Below, piece by piece: positions 43,851 to 53,438 of a stretch of 64,000 nt of DNA. The translations under genes and the position numbers were made by a program. How positions within the stretch are numbered: the stretch's first letter is position 1; each line of letters starts with the position of its first letter. This DNA is from Roseinatronobacter sp. S2 (GTDB lineage Bacteria > Pseudomonadota > Alphaproteobacteria > Rhodobacterales > Rhodobacteraceae). A model generated the notes under the pieces. The model made no database searches. It was given only the letters and a program-made list of their open reading frames with translations, and was not told where the DNA came from. The stretch lies in the NCBI RefSeq assembly GCF_029581395.1, contig NZ_CP121113.1, positions 1,360,001 through 1,424,000 of the forward strand, read 5' to 3'.

Positions 43851-45368
43851 ATGACCAAACCTGTTGTCTTGTGTATCCTTGATGGCTGGGGCCTGAACCC
43901 CGACAGCACCGGCAATGCGGTGGCACAGGCCAATACGCCGAATTTTGACCGTGTCATGCGGGAATGCCCGAATGCGACATTGATCACCCACGGACCGGAT
44001 GCGGGACTGCCCAGCGGGCAGATGGGAAATTCGGAAGTGGGCCATACCAATATCGGCGCGGGCCGTGTGGTGGCGATGGATCTGGGGCAGATTGATCTGG
44101 CACTGGAAAACGGCAGTTTCCTGCGCAACGACGCGCTGCTGGCCTTTATTGACAAGATGCAGGCCAGCAAGGGGGTCGCGCATGTGTTCGGCGTTGTGTC
44201 CGATGGCGGCGTGCACGGCCATATCACGCATCTGCAAGCCGCGATTGCTGCAATATGCGCCGCCGGTGTGCCGGTGGTGGTGCATGCAATCACCGACGGG
44301 CGGGATGTGGCGCCCCAGTCCGCTGGCCCGTTCCTTGACACGTTGCAGGCCAGCCTGCCCGACGGGGCCAGTATCGGCACTGTGATTGGCCGGTATTGGG
44401 CCATGGACCGCGACAATCGCTGGGACCGTGTGCAGCGCGCCCATGATGCGATCATGCGCGCCGAAGGGCTGGCGGCAGCAACTGCAAGTCTGGCCGTGAC
44501 CGAAGCCTACGCGCGCGGCGAGAATGATGAATTTATCGCGCCCACAATTATTTCGGGCTATGCAGGCGCGCGGTCCGGGGATGGGTTGTTCTGTCTGAAT
44601 TTCCGCGCGGACCGTGCACGCGAAATTCTGGCGGCCCTTGCAGCCCCCAGTTTCAGCGGGTTTGAACGGGGCGCGACGCCGCAATGGCGCGCGCTTCTGG
44701 GCATGGTCGAATATTCCGACGCACATAACGCGTTCATGTCGACGGTCTTTCCCAAACGCAAGATCGTGAACACGCTGGGGGCATGGGTTGCGGCGAGGGG
44801 CCTGCGGCAGTTTCGTCTGGCGGAAACCGAAAAATACCCGCATGTCACTTTCTTCCTGAATGGTGGCAAGGAAGATGCCGAAGCGGGCGAAGACCGCTTC
44901 ATGCCGTCCAGCCCCAAGGTTGCGACCTATGATCTGCAACCTGAAATGGCGGCGGGTGACGTGACCGGCAAGCTGGTTCAGGCGATTGGCGCGGGCTATG
45001 ATCTGATTGTCGTTAATTTTGCGAATCCTGATATGGTGGGCCATACCGGTGATCTGGATGCCGCCATTCGCGCGGTCGAGGCCGTGGATGCTGGCCTTGG
45101 CGCGGCGCTGGATGCATTGGCGGCGGCAGGCGGGGCCATGGTGCTGACCGCAGATCACGGCAATTGCGAAATGATGATCGACCCGGAAACCGGCGGGCCA
45201 CATACCGCGCATACCCTGAACCCTGTTCCTGTGGTGCTGATTGGCGGGCCTGCGGGGGCGTGCCTGCGCGCGGGTCGGCTGGCCGATGTCGCGCCCACAT
45301 TGCTGGAGTTGATGGGGCTGGACACCCCGCCAGAGATGACAGGCAAAAGCCTGATCGCGGTGGAATGA
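43851..45368 (+). CDS. gpmI: 2,3-bisphosphoglycerate-independent phosphoglycerate mutase
   Basis: A 505-residue alkaline-phosphatase-superfamily enzyme of glycolysis. The first metal site is CILDGWGLNPDS, the phosphoserine is in QMGNSEVGHTNIGAGR (Ser61), and the later metal site is LTADHGNCEMMIDP. A GGGAAA ribosome site precedes the ATG. It overlaps envC (ATGA), forming the gpmI-envC-ctpA-rppH order typical of alphaproteobacteria. Confidence 0.97.
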   Translation: MTKPVVLCILDGWGLNPDSTGNAVAQANTPNFDRVMRECPNATLITHGPDAGLPSGQMGNSEVGHTNIGAGRVVAMDLGQIDLALENGSFLRNDALLAFIDKMQASKGVAHVFGVVSDGGVHGHITHLQAAIAAICAAGVPVVVHAITDGRDVAPQSAGPFLDTLQASLPDGASIGTVIGRYWAMDRDNRWDRVQRAHDAIMRAEGLAAATASLAVTEAYARGENDEFIAPTIISGYAGARSGDGLFCLNFRADRAREILAALAAPSFSGFERGATPQWRALLGMVEYSDAHNAFMSTVFPKRKIVNTLGAWVAARGLRQFRLAETEKYPHVTFFLNGGKEDAEAGEDRFMPSSPKVATYDLQPEMAAGDVTGKLVQAIGAGYDLIVVNFANPDMVGHTGDLDAAIRAVEAVDAGLGAALDALAAAGGAMVLTADHGNCEMMIDPETGGPHTAHTLNPVPVVLIGGPAGACLRAGRLADVAPTLLELMGLDTPPEMTGKSLIAVE

Positions 45369-46489
45369 TCCGCGCGGCCCTGATCGCGGCCCTGATCGCG
45401 GGAGGGCTTGCGCTGGCATCTGCGCCCGCGCTGGGCGATGCGGCGGATCGTGCGATGGCGGCGGCGCGCACGCTGCAAGATGCAGGCGCTGATCTTCAGC
45501 AGGCCAGTTCGGGCCGCGACAGGATTGCCGCACTCAGCACCACGATTCAGGCCTATGAAGATGGCATGGTCGCCCTGCGCGAAGGGTTGCGCGATGTGCA
45601 GCTGCGCGAAACATCGCTGTCGCGCGTGTTTTCGGCGCGGGGCAGCGAGCTGTCGCGCCTGCTGGCGGTTTTGATGGCGACGGAACGGCTTGATGCAAAC
45701 ACTGCGCTTGTGCACCCGTCCGGTGCGCTGGACGCTGCGCGCGCGGCCCAGTTGCTGGGGGAACTGGCACCAGGGCTGGGCGCGGAAGTTGCGGCATTGC
45801 GCGACGAGTTGCAGGAATTGCGCGCCCTGCGCCGTGCGCGGCAATACGGGCTTTTGGCGCTGGAACAGGGCCTTGGCACCGCGCAAGATGCCCGTATCGC
45901 GCTTGCACAGGCGATTTCCGAACGCGGCCCGTTGCCAAAGCGGCTGTTTGACGATCCCGAACGCCTGCAAATGCTGGCACAGGATGCCGCGACGCTGGAC
46001 GAATTTGCCGCCGAACTGGCACAAGGAGAGTCTGCGCTGGGCACGACGCCCGTGGCGGGCATTGCAGCGGCGCATGGCACGCTGGAATTGCCGGTGCGCG
46101 CCACAATCCTGCGCCGTTTCAATCAGCCAGATGCTGCGGGCATTGCGCGCGCCGGTCTGGTGCTGGCCACGACGCCGGATGCTTTGGTCACTGCGCCATG
46201 GTCGGGAACCGTGCGCTATGCCGGTTCGCTGGCGGGGCAGGGGAACGCGGTCATACTGGAACCGGCAGAAAACATGTTGATGGTTTTTGTGGGGCTGGGC
46301 GGGTTAATGGTGGAAACCGGCGAAATTTTACCCCGTAATGCCCCCCTTGGAACCATGCCCGCAGAAGATTCCGCAGGGGCGGGGACTGGAACACGCAATC
46401 AAACACTCTATTTTGAGTTAAGACAGGGCGGGAACCCCATTGACCCGGAGCCATGGTTCGCATTCACTGTGCGCCAGGAACCAGAATAG
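45365..46489 (+). CDS. envC: EnvC-like murein hydrolase activator
   Basis: A 374-residue exported protein with a signal peptide (residues 1-24), long coiled coils (about 28-215) and a C-terminal LytM domain (about 255-370). The zinc ligands of active M23 enzymes are missing: the first site reads DAAGIARAG and the last LYFELRQGGNPIDPEPW. EnvC proteins activate cell-division amidases at the septum. The start overlaps the gpmI stop. Confidence 0.85.
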   Translation: MIRAALIAALIAGGLALASAPALGDAADRAMAAARTLQDAGADLQQASSGRDRIAALSTTIQAYEDGMVALREGLRDVQLRETSLSRVFSARGSELSRLLAVLMATERLDANTALVHPSGALDAARAAQLLGELAPGLGAEVAALRDELQELRALRRARQYGLLALEQGLGTAQDARIALAQAISERGPLPKRLFDDPERLQMLAQDAATLDEFAAELAQGESALGTTPVAGIAAAHGTLELPVRATILRRFNQPDAAGIARAGLVLATTPDALVTAPWSGTVRYAGSLAGQGNAVILEPAENMLMVFVGLGGLMVETGEILPRNAPLGTMPAEDSAGAGTGTRNQTLYFELRQGGNPIDPEPWFAFTVRQEPE

Positions 46490-46499
46490 GATCAAAATC

Positions 46500-47828
46500 A
46501 TGAAACGTTACGTTGTGGCAGGATTTGGCGGTGCGCTTGCGGGTGTGGTGCTGGCCACGCAGGTTGCAGCCCCGCTGCTGGCACAGGAACGTGGTCAGAC
46601 CAGTTCGGTCTATGAACAGCTTGACCTGTTCGGTGATGTGTTTGAACGCATCCGTAACCAATATGTGGATGATGTCGAAACCGCCAAGCTGATTGAAGCT
46701 GCAATAAACGGCATGCTGACATCGCTGGACCCGCATTCAGGCTATCTGCCGCCCGATGATTATGACGACATGCGCACCCAGACGCGCGGGTCCTTCGGCG
46801 GGCTTGGCATAGAGGTGACGCAGGAAGACGGGTTCATCAAGGTCGTGACCCCAATGGACGGCACACCCGCCGATCAGGCAGGCGTGGAACCGGGCGATCT
46901 GATTACCCATGTCGATGGCGAAGCGCTGATGGGCCTGAACCTGTCGCAAGCCGTTGATCTGATGCGCGGCCCTGTCGGGTCCGAAATCATTATCACTGTC
47001 ATTCGCGAAGGTGTCGCCGAACCGTTCGATCTGTCGATCATCCGCGACACCATCCGCCTTCAGGCCGTGCGTGTGCGCACCGAAGGAAATAACGTCATCC
47101 TGCGTGTGACGACATTTAACGAGCAAACCTTCCCCAACCTGCGCGACGGCTTGCAAGAGGCCGTTGACGAACTCGGCGGGCTGGACGAGCTGGGCGGGGT
47201 TGTGCTGGATTTGCGCAACAATCCGGGCGGTTTGCTGACACAGGCCATTCGCGTGTCCGATGCCTTCATGGACCGCGGCGAGATTGTCTCGACCCGCGGA
47301 CGCAATGAAGGCGGCGGCGAGCGGTTCAATGCTCAGTCGGGCGATCTGATCGAAGGCAAGCCGATGGTTGTGCTGGTCAATGCAGGGTCTGCGTCTGCGT
47401 CTGAAATCGTGGCGGGCGCGTTGCAGGACCACCGCCGCGCCATTGTGGTGGGCACGCGCAGTTTCGGCAAAGGGTCGGTTCAGACCGTGGTGCCCTTGCG
47501 CGGGGATGGCGCGATCCGGTTGACGACATCGCGCTATTATACCCCCTCGGGCCGGTCCATTCAGGCGCTGGGCGTGTCCCCGGATATTGTTGTCGAACAG
47601 CCGCGCCGCCAACCGATCGAGGAAGATCAGGCCGAGGCGCCACGCACGCGGTCTGAAAACGACCTGCGCGGGCGGTTGGACAACAGCGATATTACGGATG
47701 ACGAGCGTCGCCAGCTGGAGGAAGAGCGCAGACAGGCCGAAGATGTCGCACGCCTGCGTCAGGACGATTACCAGCTTGCCTATGCGCTGGATATCCTGCG
47801 GGGTCTGACTGCGCTGAACGGGCGGTAA
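46500..47828 (+). CDS. ctpA: C-terminal processing peptidase (S41 family)
   Basis: A 442-residue exported serine protease. Signal or anchor segment at 5-25, a PDZ domain (about 90-170: GGLGIEVTQEDGFIKVVTP), and the S41 catalytic domain with VLVNAGSASASEIVAGALQDH (catalytic Ser near residue 300) and SFGKGSVQT (catalytic Lys). A Glu/Arg-rich tail follows. It trims periplasmic and membrane proteins. It follows envC after ten bases. Confidence 0.95.
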   Translation: MKRYVVAGFGGALAGVVLATQVAAPLLAQERGQTSSVYEQLDLFGDVFERIRNQYVDDVETAKLIEAAINGMLTSLDPHSGYLPPDDYDDMRTQTRGSFGGLGIEVTQEDGFIKVVTPMDGTPADQAGVEPGDLITHVDGEALMGLNLSQAVDLMRGPVGSEIIITVIREGVAEPFDLSIIRDTIRLQAVRVRTEGNNVILRVTTFNEQTFPNLRDGLQEAVDELGGLDELGGVVLDLRNNPGGLLTQAIRVSDAFMDRGEIVSTRGRNEGGGERFNAQSGDLIEGKPMVVLVNAGSASASEIVAGALQDHRRAIVVGTRSFGKGSVQTVVPLRGDGAIRLTTSRYYTPSGRSIQALGVSPDIVVEQPRRQPIEEDQAEAPRTRSENDLRGRLDNSDITDDERRQLEEERRQAEDVARLRQDDYQLAYALDILRGLTALNGR

Positions 47829-47837
47829 ACACACGCC

Positions 47838-48323
47838 ATGACGCCGGAACAAATAGCGCAACTGCCCTATCGTCCTTGCGTGGGGGTGATGCTGATAAAT
47901 GCGGACGGGCTGATTTTTGCGGCCCAACGCATTGATAGCGCGATCCCTGCATGGCAAATGCCGCAAGGGGGCATTGATGCAGGCGAAACCCCCGGCACTG
48001 CCGCGTTGCGCGAATTGAACGAAGAAATCAGTGTCACCCCCGATCTGGTGGTGCCGCTGGCCGAAACGCGGGACTGGCTGGCCTATGACCTGCCGCATGA
48101 CATTGTGCCGCGCATCTGGAAAGGACGCTTTCGCGGGCAGAAACAGCGCTGGTTTCTGATGCGCTTCACCGGCCGCGATGACCAGATCGACATCCAGACG
48201 CAGCACCCTGAATTTTCGCAATGGCGCTGGATTACCGCGCAGGACATGCTGGCCGCCATCGTGCCGTTCAAGCGCGACATTTACGCCAGCGTTATTGATG
48301 AATTCAGCGAATGGCTGGCCTGA
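47838..48323 (+). CDS. rppH: RNA pyrophosphohydrolase (Nudix)
   Basis: A 161-residue Nudix hydrolase that removes pyrophosphate from mRNA 5' ends and so triggers decay. The Nudix box runs from GGIDAGE to RELNEEIS (about residues 43-65) with all the key Glu residues. The N-terminal [20 protein letters not shown] is diagnostic. It closes the gpmI operon. Confidence 0.95.
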   Translation: MTPEQIAQLPYRPCVGVMLINADGLIFAAQRIDSAIPAWQMPQGGIDAGETPGTAALRELNEEISVTPDLVVPLAETRDWLAYDLPHDIVPRIWKGRFRGQKQRWFLMRFTGRDDQIDIQTQHPEFSQWRWITAQDMLAAIVPFKRDIYASVIDEFSEWLA

Positions 48324-48390
48324 CCGGCGTGAGCCGCGTGATCCGGTCAGGTTGAAGCAGGCGGTTTGCGGGCAGTGCCGGCCGGAAGGG

Positions 48391-48576
48391 AACGCCCCAA
48401 GGCGCGGAGCAAAGGGCGAAGCCCGCCGCGCCATAGGCGGGCCGTCCCGCGGCCTGCCGATTACTCTGATAGCAGGCCAGACCGTTGAACGCAGGAGTAT
48501 GCAGCCTGCATAAAGTGAACTTCACCAACGCCGGATCGGCAGACCCCGGCCCGACCTATGGCGCGGGCTTTGTCCA
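48391..48576 (-). repeat. Dispersed ~195-bp structured intergenic repeat, copy 3 (minus orientation)
   Basis: It fills much of the 313-base gap after rppH. Its reverse complement aligns with copies 2 and 4; the hairpin corresponding to 4947-4958 reads GGGCTTCGCCC here. It shares GTTGGTGAAGTTCACTTTATG with copy 4, suggesting these two are the most recent pair. Confidence 0.88.
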
Positions 48577-48636
48577 GGGATCAACCTCTCCTTCAGACCG
48601 GATTCTTCCAGCCTAGTGTTTCCATGCGCGCTGGTG

Positions 48637-49242
48637 TCACTCTCCGGGGCGTTTCAGACTGAACACCTGTTCAACGACGGCGTAGTCGCGGTAGCCGCAG
48701 CGCGCCAGCGGCTTGAAGCTGGTAATGTCGAACATGCCGTCGCGCATGCAGTCATCACGCATATGCACGCCGACAACTTCGCCCAGAACCAGAAAATTGG
48801 CCTCTCCCGCCAGTCTGATAATCTGGGTCATCCGGCATTCCAGTGCGGCAGGGGCATTTGCCACGCGTGTGGCATCAATCATCTGGCAGGGTTCACGCGG
48901 AATTCCTGCTTTCTGGAATTCATCGACCTGACGCGGCCACGGGCCGGATGTGGTGTTCATGACATCGCGCGCGGCATGTTCCACGATATTGACGCAAAAG
49001 GCGCCGGTTTCATGAATATTGGCCACGCTGTCCTTGGTGCCGTCGCGGTCGGCCTTGGCGCTGGTGGATGCAAACATCACCTGTGGCGGTTCATAGGCGA
49101 CAGCGTTGAAAAACGAATACGGTGCCAGATTGTCATGACCATCGCGCCCGCGCGTGGAAATCCACCCGATAGGACGGGGGGTCACGATGGCGTTGAGCGG
49201 GTTATGCGGCAACCCGTGACCGTTGCGGGGTTCGTAAAACAA
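48637..49242 (-). CDS. Flavin reductase family protein
   Basis: A 201-residue FMN-binding split-barrel protein. It opens with LPHNPLNAIVTPRPIGWIST and contains APYSFFNAVAYEPPQVMFAS, which bind FMN and pyridine nucleotide, then KDSVANIHETGAFCVNIV. Such proteins supply reduced flavin to oxygenases or reduce other small substrates. No partner oxygenase lies nearby. Divergent from the GNAT gene. Confidence 0.9.
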   Translation of the reverse strand: MFYEPRNGHGLPHNPLNAIVTPRPIGWISTRGRDGHDNLAPYSFFNAVAYEPPQVMFASTSAKADRDGTKDSVANIHETGAFCVNIVEHAARDVMNTTSGPWPRQVDEFQKAGIPREPCQMIDATRVANAPAALECRMTQIIRLAGEANFLVLGEVVGVHMRDDCMRDGMFDITSFKPLARCGYRDYAVVEQVFSLKRPGE

Positions 49243-49322
49243 AGTGTGCCTCTTCTAGGTTTGCGCCCAGTGTAGCCTCATGCTAGGGCGGCTGCCAGCG
49301 CTGATGGCGCAGGGAACAGATC

Positions 49323-49859
49323 ATGCGGTTATTTCAGGAAACTAATTCGGACTGGTGGGAGGTCGAGGCCCTTTATGACCTGTGCTTCGCACCGGGGCGT
49401 GAAGCGCTGTCATCCTACCGCCTGCGCGAAGTTGTGGCGCCTGTGGCTGGCCTGTGTCTGTTGCTGCGCGATGACAGTGGCGTTGCGGCGGCGATCCGGT
49501 TCTGGCCTGTATGTGTCGCAGGCCACGATGTTTTGCTGCTGGGACCAATTGCCGTTCACCCGACCCATCAGGGCGAAGGGCTTGGCGGCTGGCTGATGCG
49601 CGAAAGCCTGACGCGCGCCGCACATCTGGGCTGGGCGCGGGTGCTTCTGGTGGGCGATGAACCCTATTACCAGCGCTTCGGCTTTCACCGTCTGGAGGGG
49701 GTCCATATGCCGCCGCCCACGAACCCCGCGCGTATTCTGGGGCTGGAACTAGTGCAGGGGGCGTGGGGCGGTGTGCGTGGCACTGTCGTGCAGTATGACC
49801 CCGCCCAAGACGCGAAGAGTGCGCAAGACAGTATCGATCAGGGCAGTGCGGCCACATAA
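49323..49859 (+). CDS. GNAT-family N-acetyltransferase
   Basis: A 178-residue acetyltransferase. The acetyl-CoA loop is GPIAVHPTHQGEGLGGWLMRE (about 78-98), followed by VLLVGDEPYYQRFGFHRLEGV, which places it in the YhbS-like group. The acceptor substrate is unknown. The 3' end overlaps the convergent ptsP gene by 22 bases. Confidence 0.88.
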   Translation: MRLFQETNSDWWEVEALYDLCFAPGREALSSYRLREVVAPVAGLCLLLRDDSGVAAAIRFWPVCVAGHDVLLLGPIAVHPTHQGEGLGGWLMRESLTRAAHLGWARVLLVGDEPYYQRFGFHRLEGVHMPPPTNPARILGLELVQGAWGGVRGTVVQYDPAQDAKSAQDSIDQGSAAT

Positions 49860-52081
49860 TCCAGCAAGGCAGGGCGCGCACTTTCCGCACCCTTTACGCG
49901 ACTGCGCGCAATGATTTCAGAAACTTCATTCAGGTTGGCCCGCCGGATCAGCGACTTGACCGGCCCTATGGATGCAGGGCGCATGGACAGCGCCTGAATG
50001 CCGATTCCCGCGAACGCCAGCGCATCAAGCGGACGCCCAGCATCCTCGCCACAAAAGGACAGGTCGGTTCCCGCAACATGACACCGATCCACAATATGCT
50101 GAAGGAAGGCCAGAAAGCTAAGGTTCAGCGTGTCATACCTGCGCCGCACCAGTTCATTTTCACGATCAGCGGCAAAAAAGAACTGTTTCAGGTCATTCCC
50201 GCCGATCGAGATGAAATCCACGCTTTGAAAGAAACTGTCAGGCGCATAGGCCAGTGACGGGGTTTCCAGCATGGTGCCCACTTCCACCTTCTCGGGCAGG
50301 ATATGGCCAAGCCGGCGTTCGCGGTCCAATTCGCGCATCAGCACATCGCGGGCACGGTCGAATTCGCTGGCCTGTGCCACCAGCGGGAACATGACACTTA
50401 GCGGGCGTCCGGCGGCGGCGCGGATCAGGGCCTGCAACTGCATGCGCAGCACACCGGGCTTGTCCAAGCCCACACGCAGCGCCCGCCAGCCCATTGCGGG
50501 GTTCGGTTCATCCGGGCGTTTCATATAGGGCATGACCTTGTCAGACCCTATATCGAGGGTGCGGAAATACACCTTCTTGTCCTTGGCCGCGTCCAGAACG
50601 CGGGTGTAATTCACCACCAGTTCGGACCGTTTGGGCATTTTGTCACGGATCAGGAACTGCAATTCGGTGCGAAACAGGCCCACGGCTTCTGCGCCGGAAC
50701 TGGGCAGGGACGGCAAATCCGCCATCAGGCCCGCATTCATCTTCAGGCTGATACGCGTTCCGCACAGGGCGGTTGCCGGTTGGTCGCGCAGGCTGGCATA
50801 GCGTTCCTGTGCCTTGGCCTGCATCGCCATCTTGTCACGGAATGCCGAACTGATGCTGTCATCGGGGCGCAGATGCACCACGCCTTCGGTGCCATCGACC
50901 AGAATATGATCGCCATTCAGTGCATCGGTGGTGATGCGCTGCACATTGATAACCAATGGAATGGCCAGCGCACGCGCCACAATCGCGGCATGACTGCCGA
51001 CAGACCCTTCTTCCAGCACCACACCGCGCAGCTTGCGGCCATATTCCAGCAATTCACCCGGCCCGATATTGCGCGCCACCAGAATGGGGCGTTCGGGCAT
51101 TTCCGCGCCGGTTTCATGTCCCTGGCCTGTCAGAATGCGCAGCAGGCGGTTCGACAGGTCATCCAGATCATGCAACCGGTCGCGCAGATAGGCGTCCGGC
51201 ACTGTTTCAAGCCGCGCGCGCGCTTCGGATTGTTCCTTTTCGACGGCGGCTTCTGCCGACAGGCCAAGGCGGATGTCTTCTTCCATCCGCTTCAGCCAGC
51301 CGCGGGAATGGGCAAACATGCGGTATGTTTGCAGCACTTCCATATGTTCCTTGTCGCGCGAACGGGTCGCGGCCAGCATGTCATCGACGGATCCGCGCAG
51401 TGCGTTGACCGCCTGTTGCAGGCGCTCCAGCTCGGCCTCGGAATCATCATTGACCAGATTGGTGATCACCACACGCGGCTGATGCAGCCAGACATTGCCC
51501 TCGGCCTCTCCTTCCTGGGCGGGAATGCCATGCAAGACAGCCTGACTCATATGCGGTGACGGCATGTCGGCGGACATACCCACGAAAGCGCCCAGTTCGG
51601 TCATTTCCGCAAGCACCATCGCGACCACTTCAAGGCCGTAAATCTCGTCCTCGGAATACAGGCGCGATTCGCGTGACTGGACGACCAGAACGCCAAGGCG
51701 TTCGCCCAAACGCTGGATCGGCACCCCCAGAAATGATGTGAAAACATCCTCGCCGGTTTCGGGCATGTAGCGAAAACCTGCCTCGGCCGGGGCGTTGGCG
51801 GTATTGATGGGGCGGGCCAGTCGCGCTGACTTGCCCACCAGCCCTTCGCCCAGCCGCAAACGGGTGTGATGCACTGATTCCGGCTTCAACCCTTCGGTCG
51901 CGCACAGTTCCAGCGTGTCGGGGTCGCGGAACAGATAGACCGAACAGACATCCGTATGCATGGATTCGGCTATGATTGTCGTGATCCTGTCCAGCCGCTC
52001 CTGTCCGGGGCTGCCCTGTGCAAGCGTGTCGCGCAACCGGCGCAATAGAATGCGGCTGTCAGTTTGTGTTCTGTGGGGCAT
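49838..52081 (-). CDS. ptsP: Nitrogen-PTS enzyme I (PtsP), GAF-containing
   Basis: A 747-residue phosphoenolpyruvate-protein phosphotransferase. An N-terminal GAF domain (about 10-160) senses nitrogen metabolites; the enzyme I part contains the phospho-His in EGSVGSHAAIVARALAIP (about residue 370), the PEP-binding LFRTELQFLIRD and RTLDIGSDKVMPYM, and the Cys motif SFCGEDAGRPL. It starts the PTS-Ntr phosphorelay to NPr and EIIA-Ntr. It lies 30 bases downstream of lysC, a common alphaproteobacterial pairing. Confidence 0.95.
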   Translation of the reverse strand: MPHRTQTDSRILLRRLRDTLAQGSPGQERLDRITTIIAESMHTDVCSVYLFRDPDTLELCATEGLKPESVHHTRLRLGEGLVGKSARLARPINTANAPAEAGFRYMPETGEDVFTSFLGVPIQRLGERLGVLVVQSRESRLYSEDEIYGLEVVAMVLAEMTELGAFVGMSADMPSPHMSQAVLHGIPAQEGEAEGNVWLHQPRVVITNLVNDDSEAELERLQQAVNALRGSVDDMLAATRSRDKEHMEVLQTYRMFAHSRGWLKRMEEDIRLGLSAEAAVEKEQSEARARLETVPDAYLRDRLHDLDDLSNRLLRILTGQGHETGAEMPERPILVARNIGPGELLEYGRKLRGVVLEEGSVGSHAAIVARALAIPLVINVQRITTDALNGDHILVDGTEGVVHLRPDDSISSAFRDKMAMQAKAQERYASLRDQPATALCGTRISLKMNAGLMADLPSLPSSGAEAVGLFRTELQFLIRDKMPKRSELVVNYTRVLDAAKDKKVYFRTLDIGSDKVMPYMKRPDEPNPAMGWRALRVGLDKPGVLRMQLQALIRAAAGRPLSVMFPLVAQASEFDRARDVLMRELDRERRLGHILPEKVEVGTMLETPSLAYAPDSFFQSVDFISIGGNDLKQFFFAADRENELVRRRYDTLNLSFLAFLQHIVDRCHVAGTDLSFCGEDAGRPLDALAFAGIGIQALSMRPASIGPVKSLIRRANLNEVSEIIARSRVKGAESARPALLDYVAALP

Positions 52082-52111
52082 GGCCCCTCCAAATTTCTGC
52101 AGGCTGGTGGG

Positions 52112-53371
52112 TCAGCCTGCCTTGTCCAGTTCAAACGCATCATGAAGCGCCTGAACAGCCAGTTCCATATATTTCCTGTCAATCAGGACTGAAATCTTGA
52201 TTTCTGATGTCGCAATGACCTTGATGTTGACACCTTCATCCGCCAATGCGCGGAACATACGCGCGGCAACGCCTGCATGACTGCGCATGCCGATGCCCAC
52301 AACCGAAACCTTGGCTGCGTCCTCATCTATTTCCAGCGCATCATAGCTGATGGAACCGGCATCGCGCGCCGCTTCCAGCGCCTTGCGCGCGCGTGTCACC
52401 TGATCGACAGGGCAGGAAAATGTCATGTCGGTGACCGGCTTTTCGCGGCCCTTGTAGTTTTGTTCGGAAATATTCTGGACGATCATGTCCACATTGACGC
52501 CTGCTTCGGACAATGGCCCGAAAATGGCGGCGGCAATGCCGGGGCGGTCTTCGACAGTGACAAGGGTCAGCTTGGCTTCTTCGCGGCTATAGGCCACGCC
52601 AGACACGACTTTCGATTCCATGATTTCATCCTCATCACAGACCAGGGTTCCTGATGTTTCATCCGTATCATCAAAAGATGACAGCACGCGCAGCCGCACC
52701 TTGTAGCGCATCGCCAACTCGACGGACCGCGTTTGCAGCACCTTCGCGCCAAGGCTGGCCAGTTCCAGCATCTCTTCAAAACTGATCTTGTCCAGCTTGC
52801 GCGCCTTGGACGTAATGCGCGGGTCGGTGGTATAGATGCCGTCGACATCCGTATAAATGTCGCAGCGTTCTGCATCGAACGCGGCAGCAAAGGCCACCGC
52901 CGTGGTATCAGACCCGCCGCGCCCCAATGTGGTAATGCGCCCTTCAGGGCTGACACCCTGAAAACCCGCGATCACGGCAACCTTGAACCCTTCGGAAAAT
53001 TTGGCGTCCAGATTGGCGCGTGGAATATCGACAAACCGCGCCGCACCATGGGCGCTGGTGGTCTGAATGGGCACTTGCCAGCCTTGCCAGCTGCGCGCGG
53101 GCACTTCCATTTCCTGCAACGTCAGCGCCATCAGGCCCGCAGTCACATTCTCGCCCGAACTGACAACGGCGTCATATTCACGCGCGTCATACATGGGCGA
53201 GGTTTCATTGACCCAGCCGACCAGTTCATTGGTCTTGCCCGACATCGCCGAGACGATGACGATCACGTCATAGCCGCGCGCGACCTCTGCCTTGACCTTT
53301 TGCGCCGCGTTGCGAATCCGTTCCAGATCCGCAACCGAGGTGCCGCCGAATTTCATTACCAGAAGCGGCAT
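52112..53371 (-). CDS. lysC: Aspartate kinase
   Basis: A 419-residue first enzyme of the aspartate amino-acid pathway. The kinase part opens with LLVMKFGGTSVADLERI and includes GRGGSDTTAVAFAAAFDAE; two ACT domains follow (about 265-410), which bind lysine and threonine for feedback control. The start at 53371 gives the standard MPLLVMKFGG; six upstream residues of the open frame are unlikely. It is cotranscribed with ptsP. Confidence 0.96.
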   Translation of the reverse strand: MPLLVMKFGGTSVADLERIRNAAQKVKAEVARGYDVIVIVSAMSGKTNELVGWVNETSPMYDAREYDAVVSSGENVTAGLMALTLQEMEVPARSWQGWQVPIQTTSAHGAARFVDIPRANLDAKFSEGFKVAVIAGFQGVSPEGRITTLGRGGSDTTAVAFAAAFDAERCDIYTDVDGIYTTDPRITSKARKLDKISFEEMLELASLGAKVLQTRSVELAMRYKVRLRVLSSFDDTDETSGTLVCDEDEIMESKVVSGVAYSREEAKLTLVTVEDRPGIAAAIFGPLSEAGVNVDMIVQNISEQNYKGREKPVTDMTFSCPVDQVTRARKALEAARDAGSISYDALEIDEDAAKVSVVGIGMRSHAGVAARMFRALADEGVNIKVIATSEIKISVLIDRKYMELAVQALHDAFELDKAG

Positions 53372-53438
53372 TGGCCGACCCCTCCACACGGTTTTCGCGC
53401 CACTTCATAGGCTTGTGCAGGGGGCGGCGCAAGGTGGC

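Noticed and set aside
43779..45533. A 584-codon minus-strand frame opposite gpmI
   Set aside because: Antisense shadow of a highly conserved enzyme gene; composition is His/Arg/Pro-rich and no family is recognisable.
46737..48434. A 565-codon minus-strand frame opposite ctpA and rppH
   Set aside because: It spans two real genes and a repeat copy in antisense; no motif or ribosome site.
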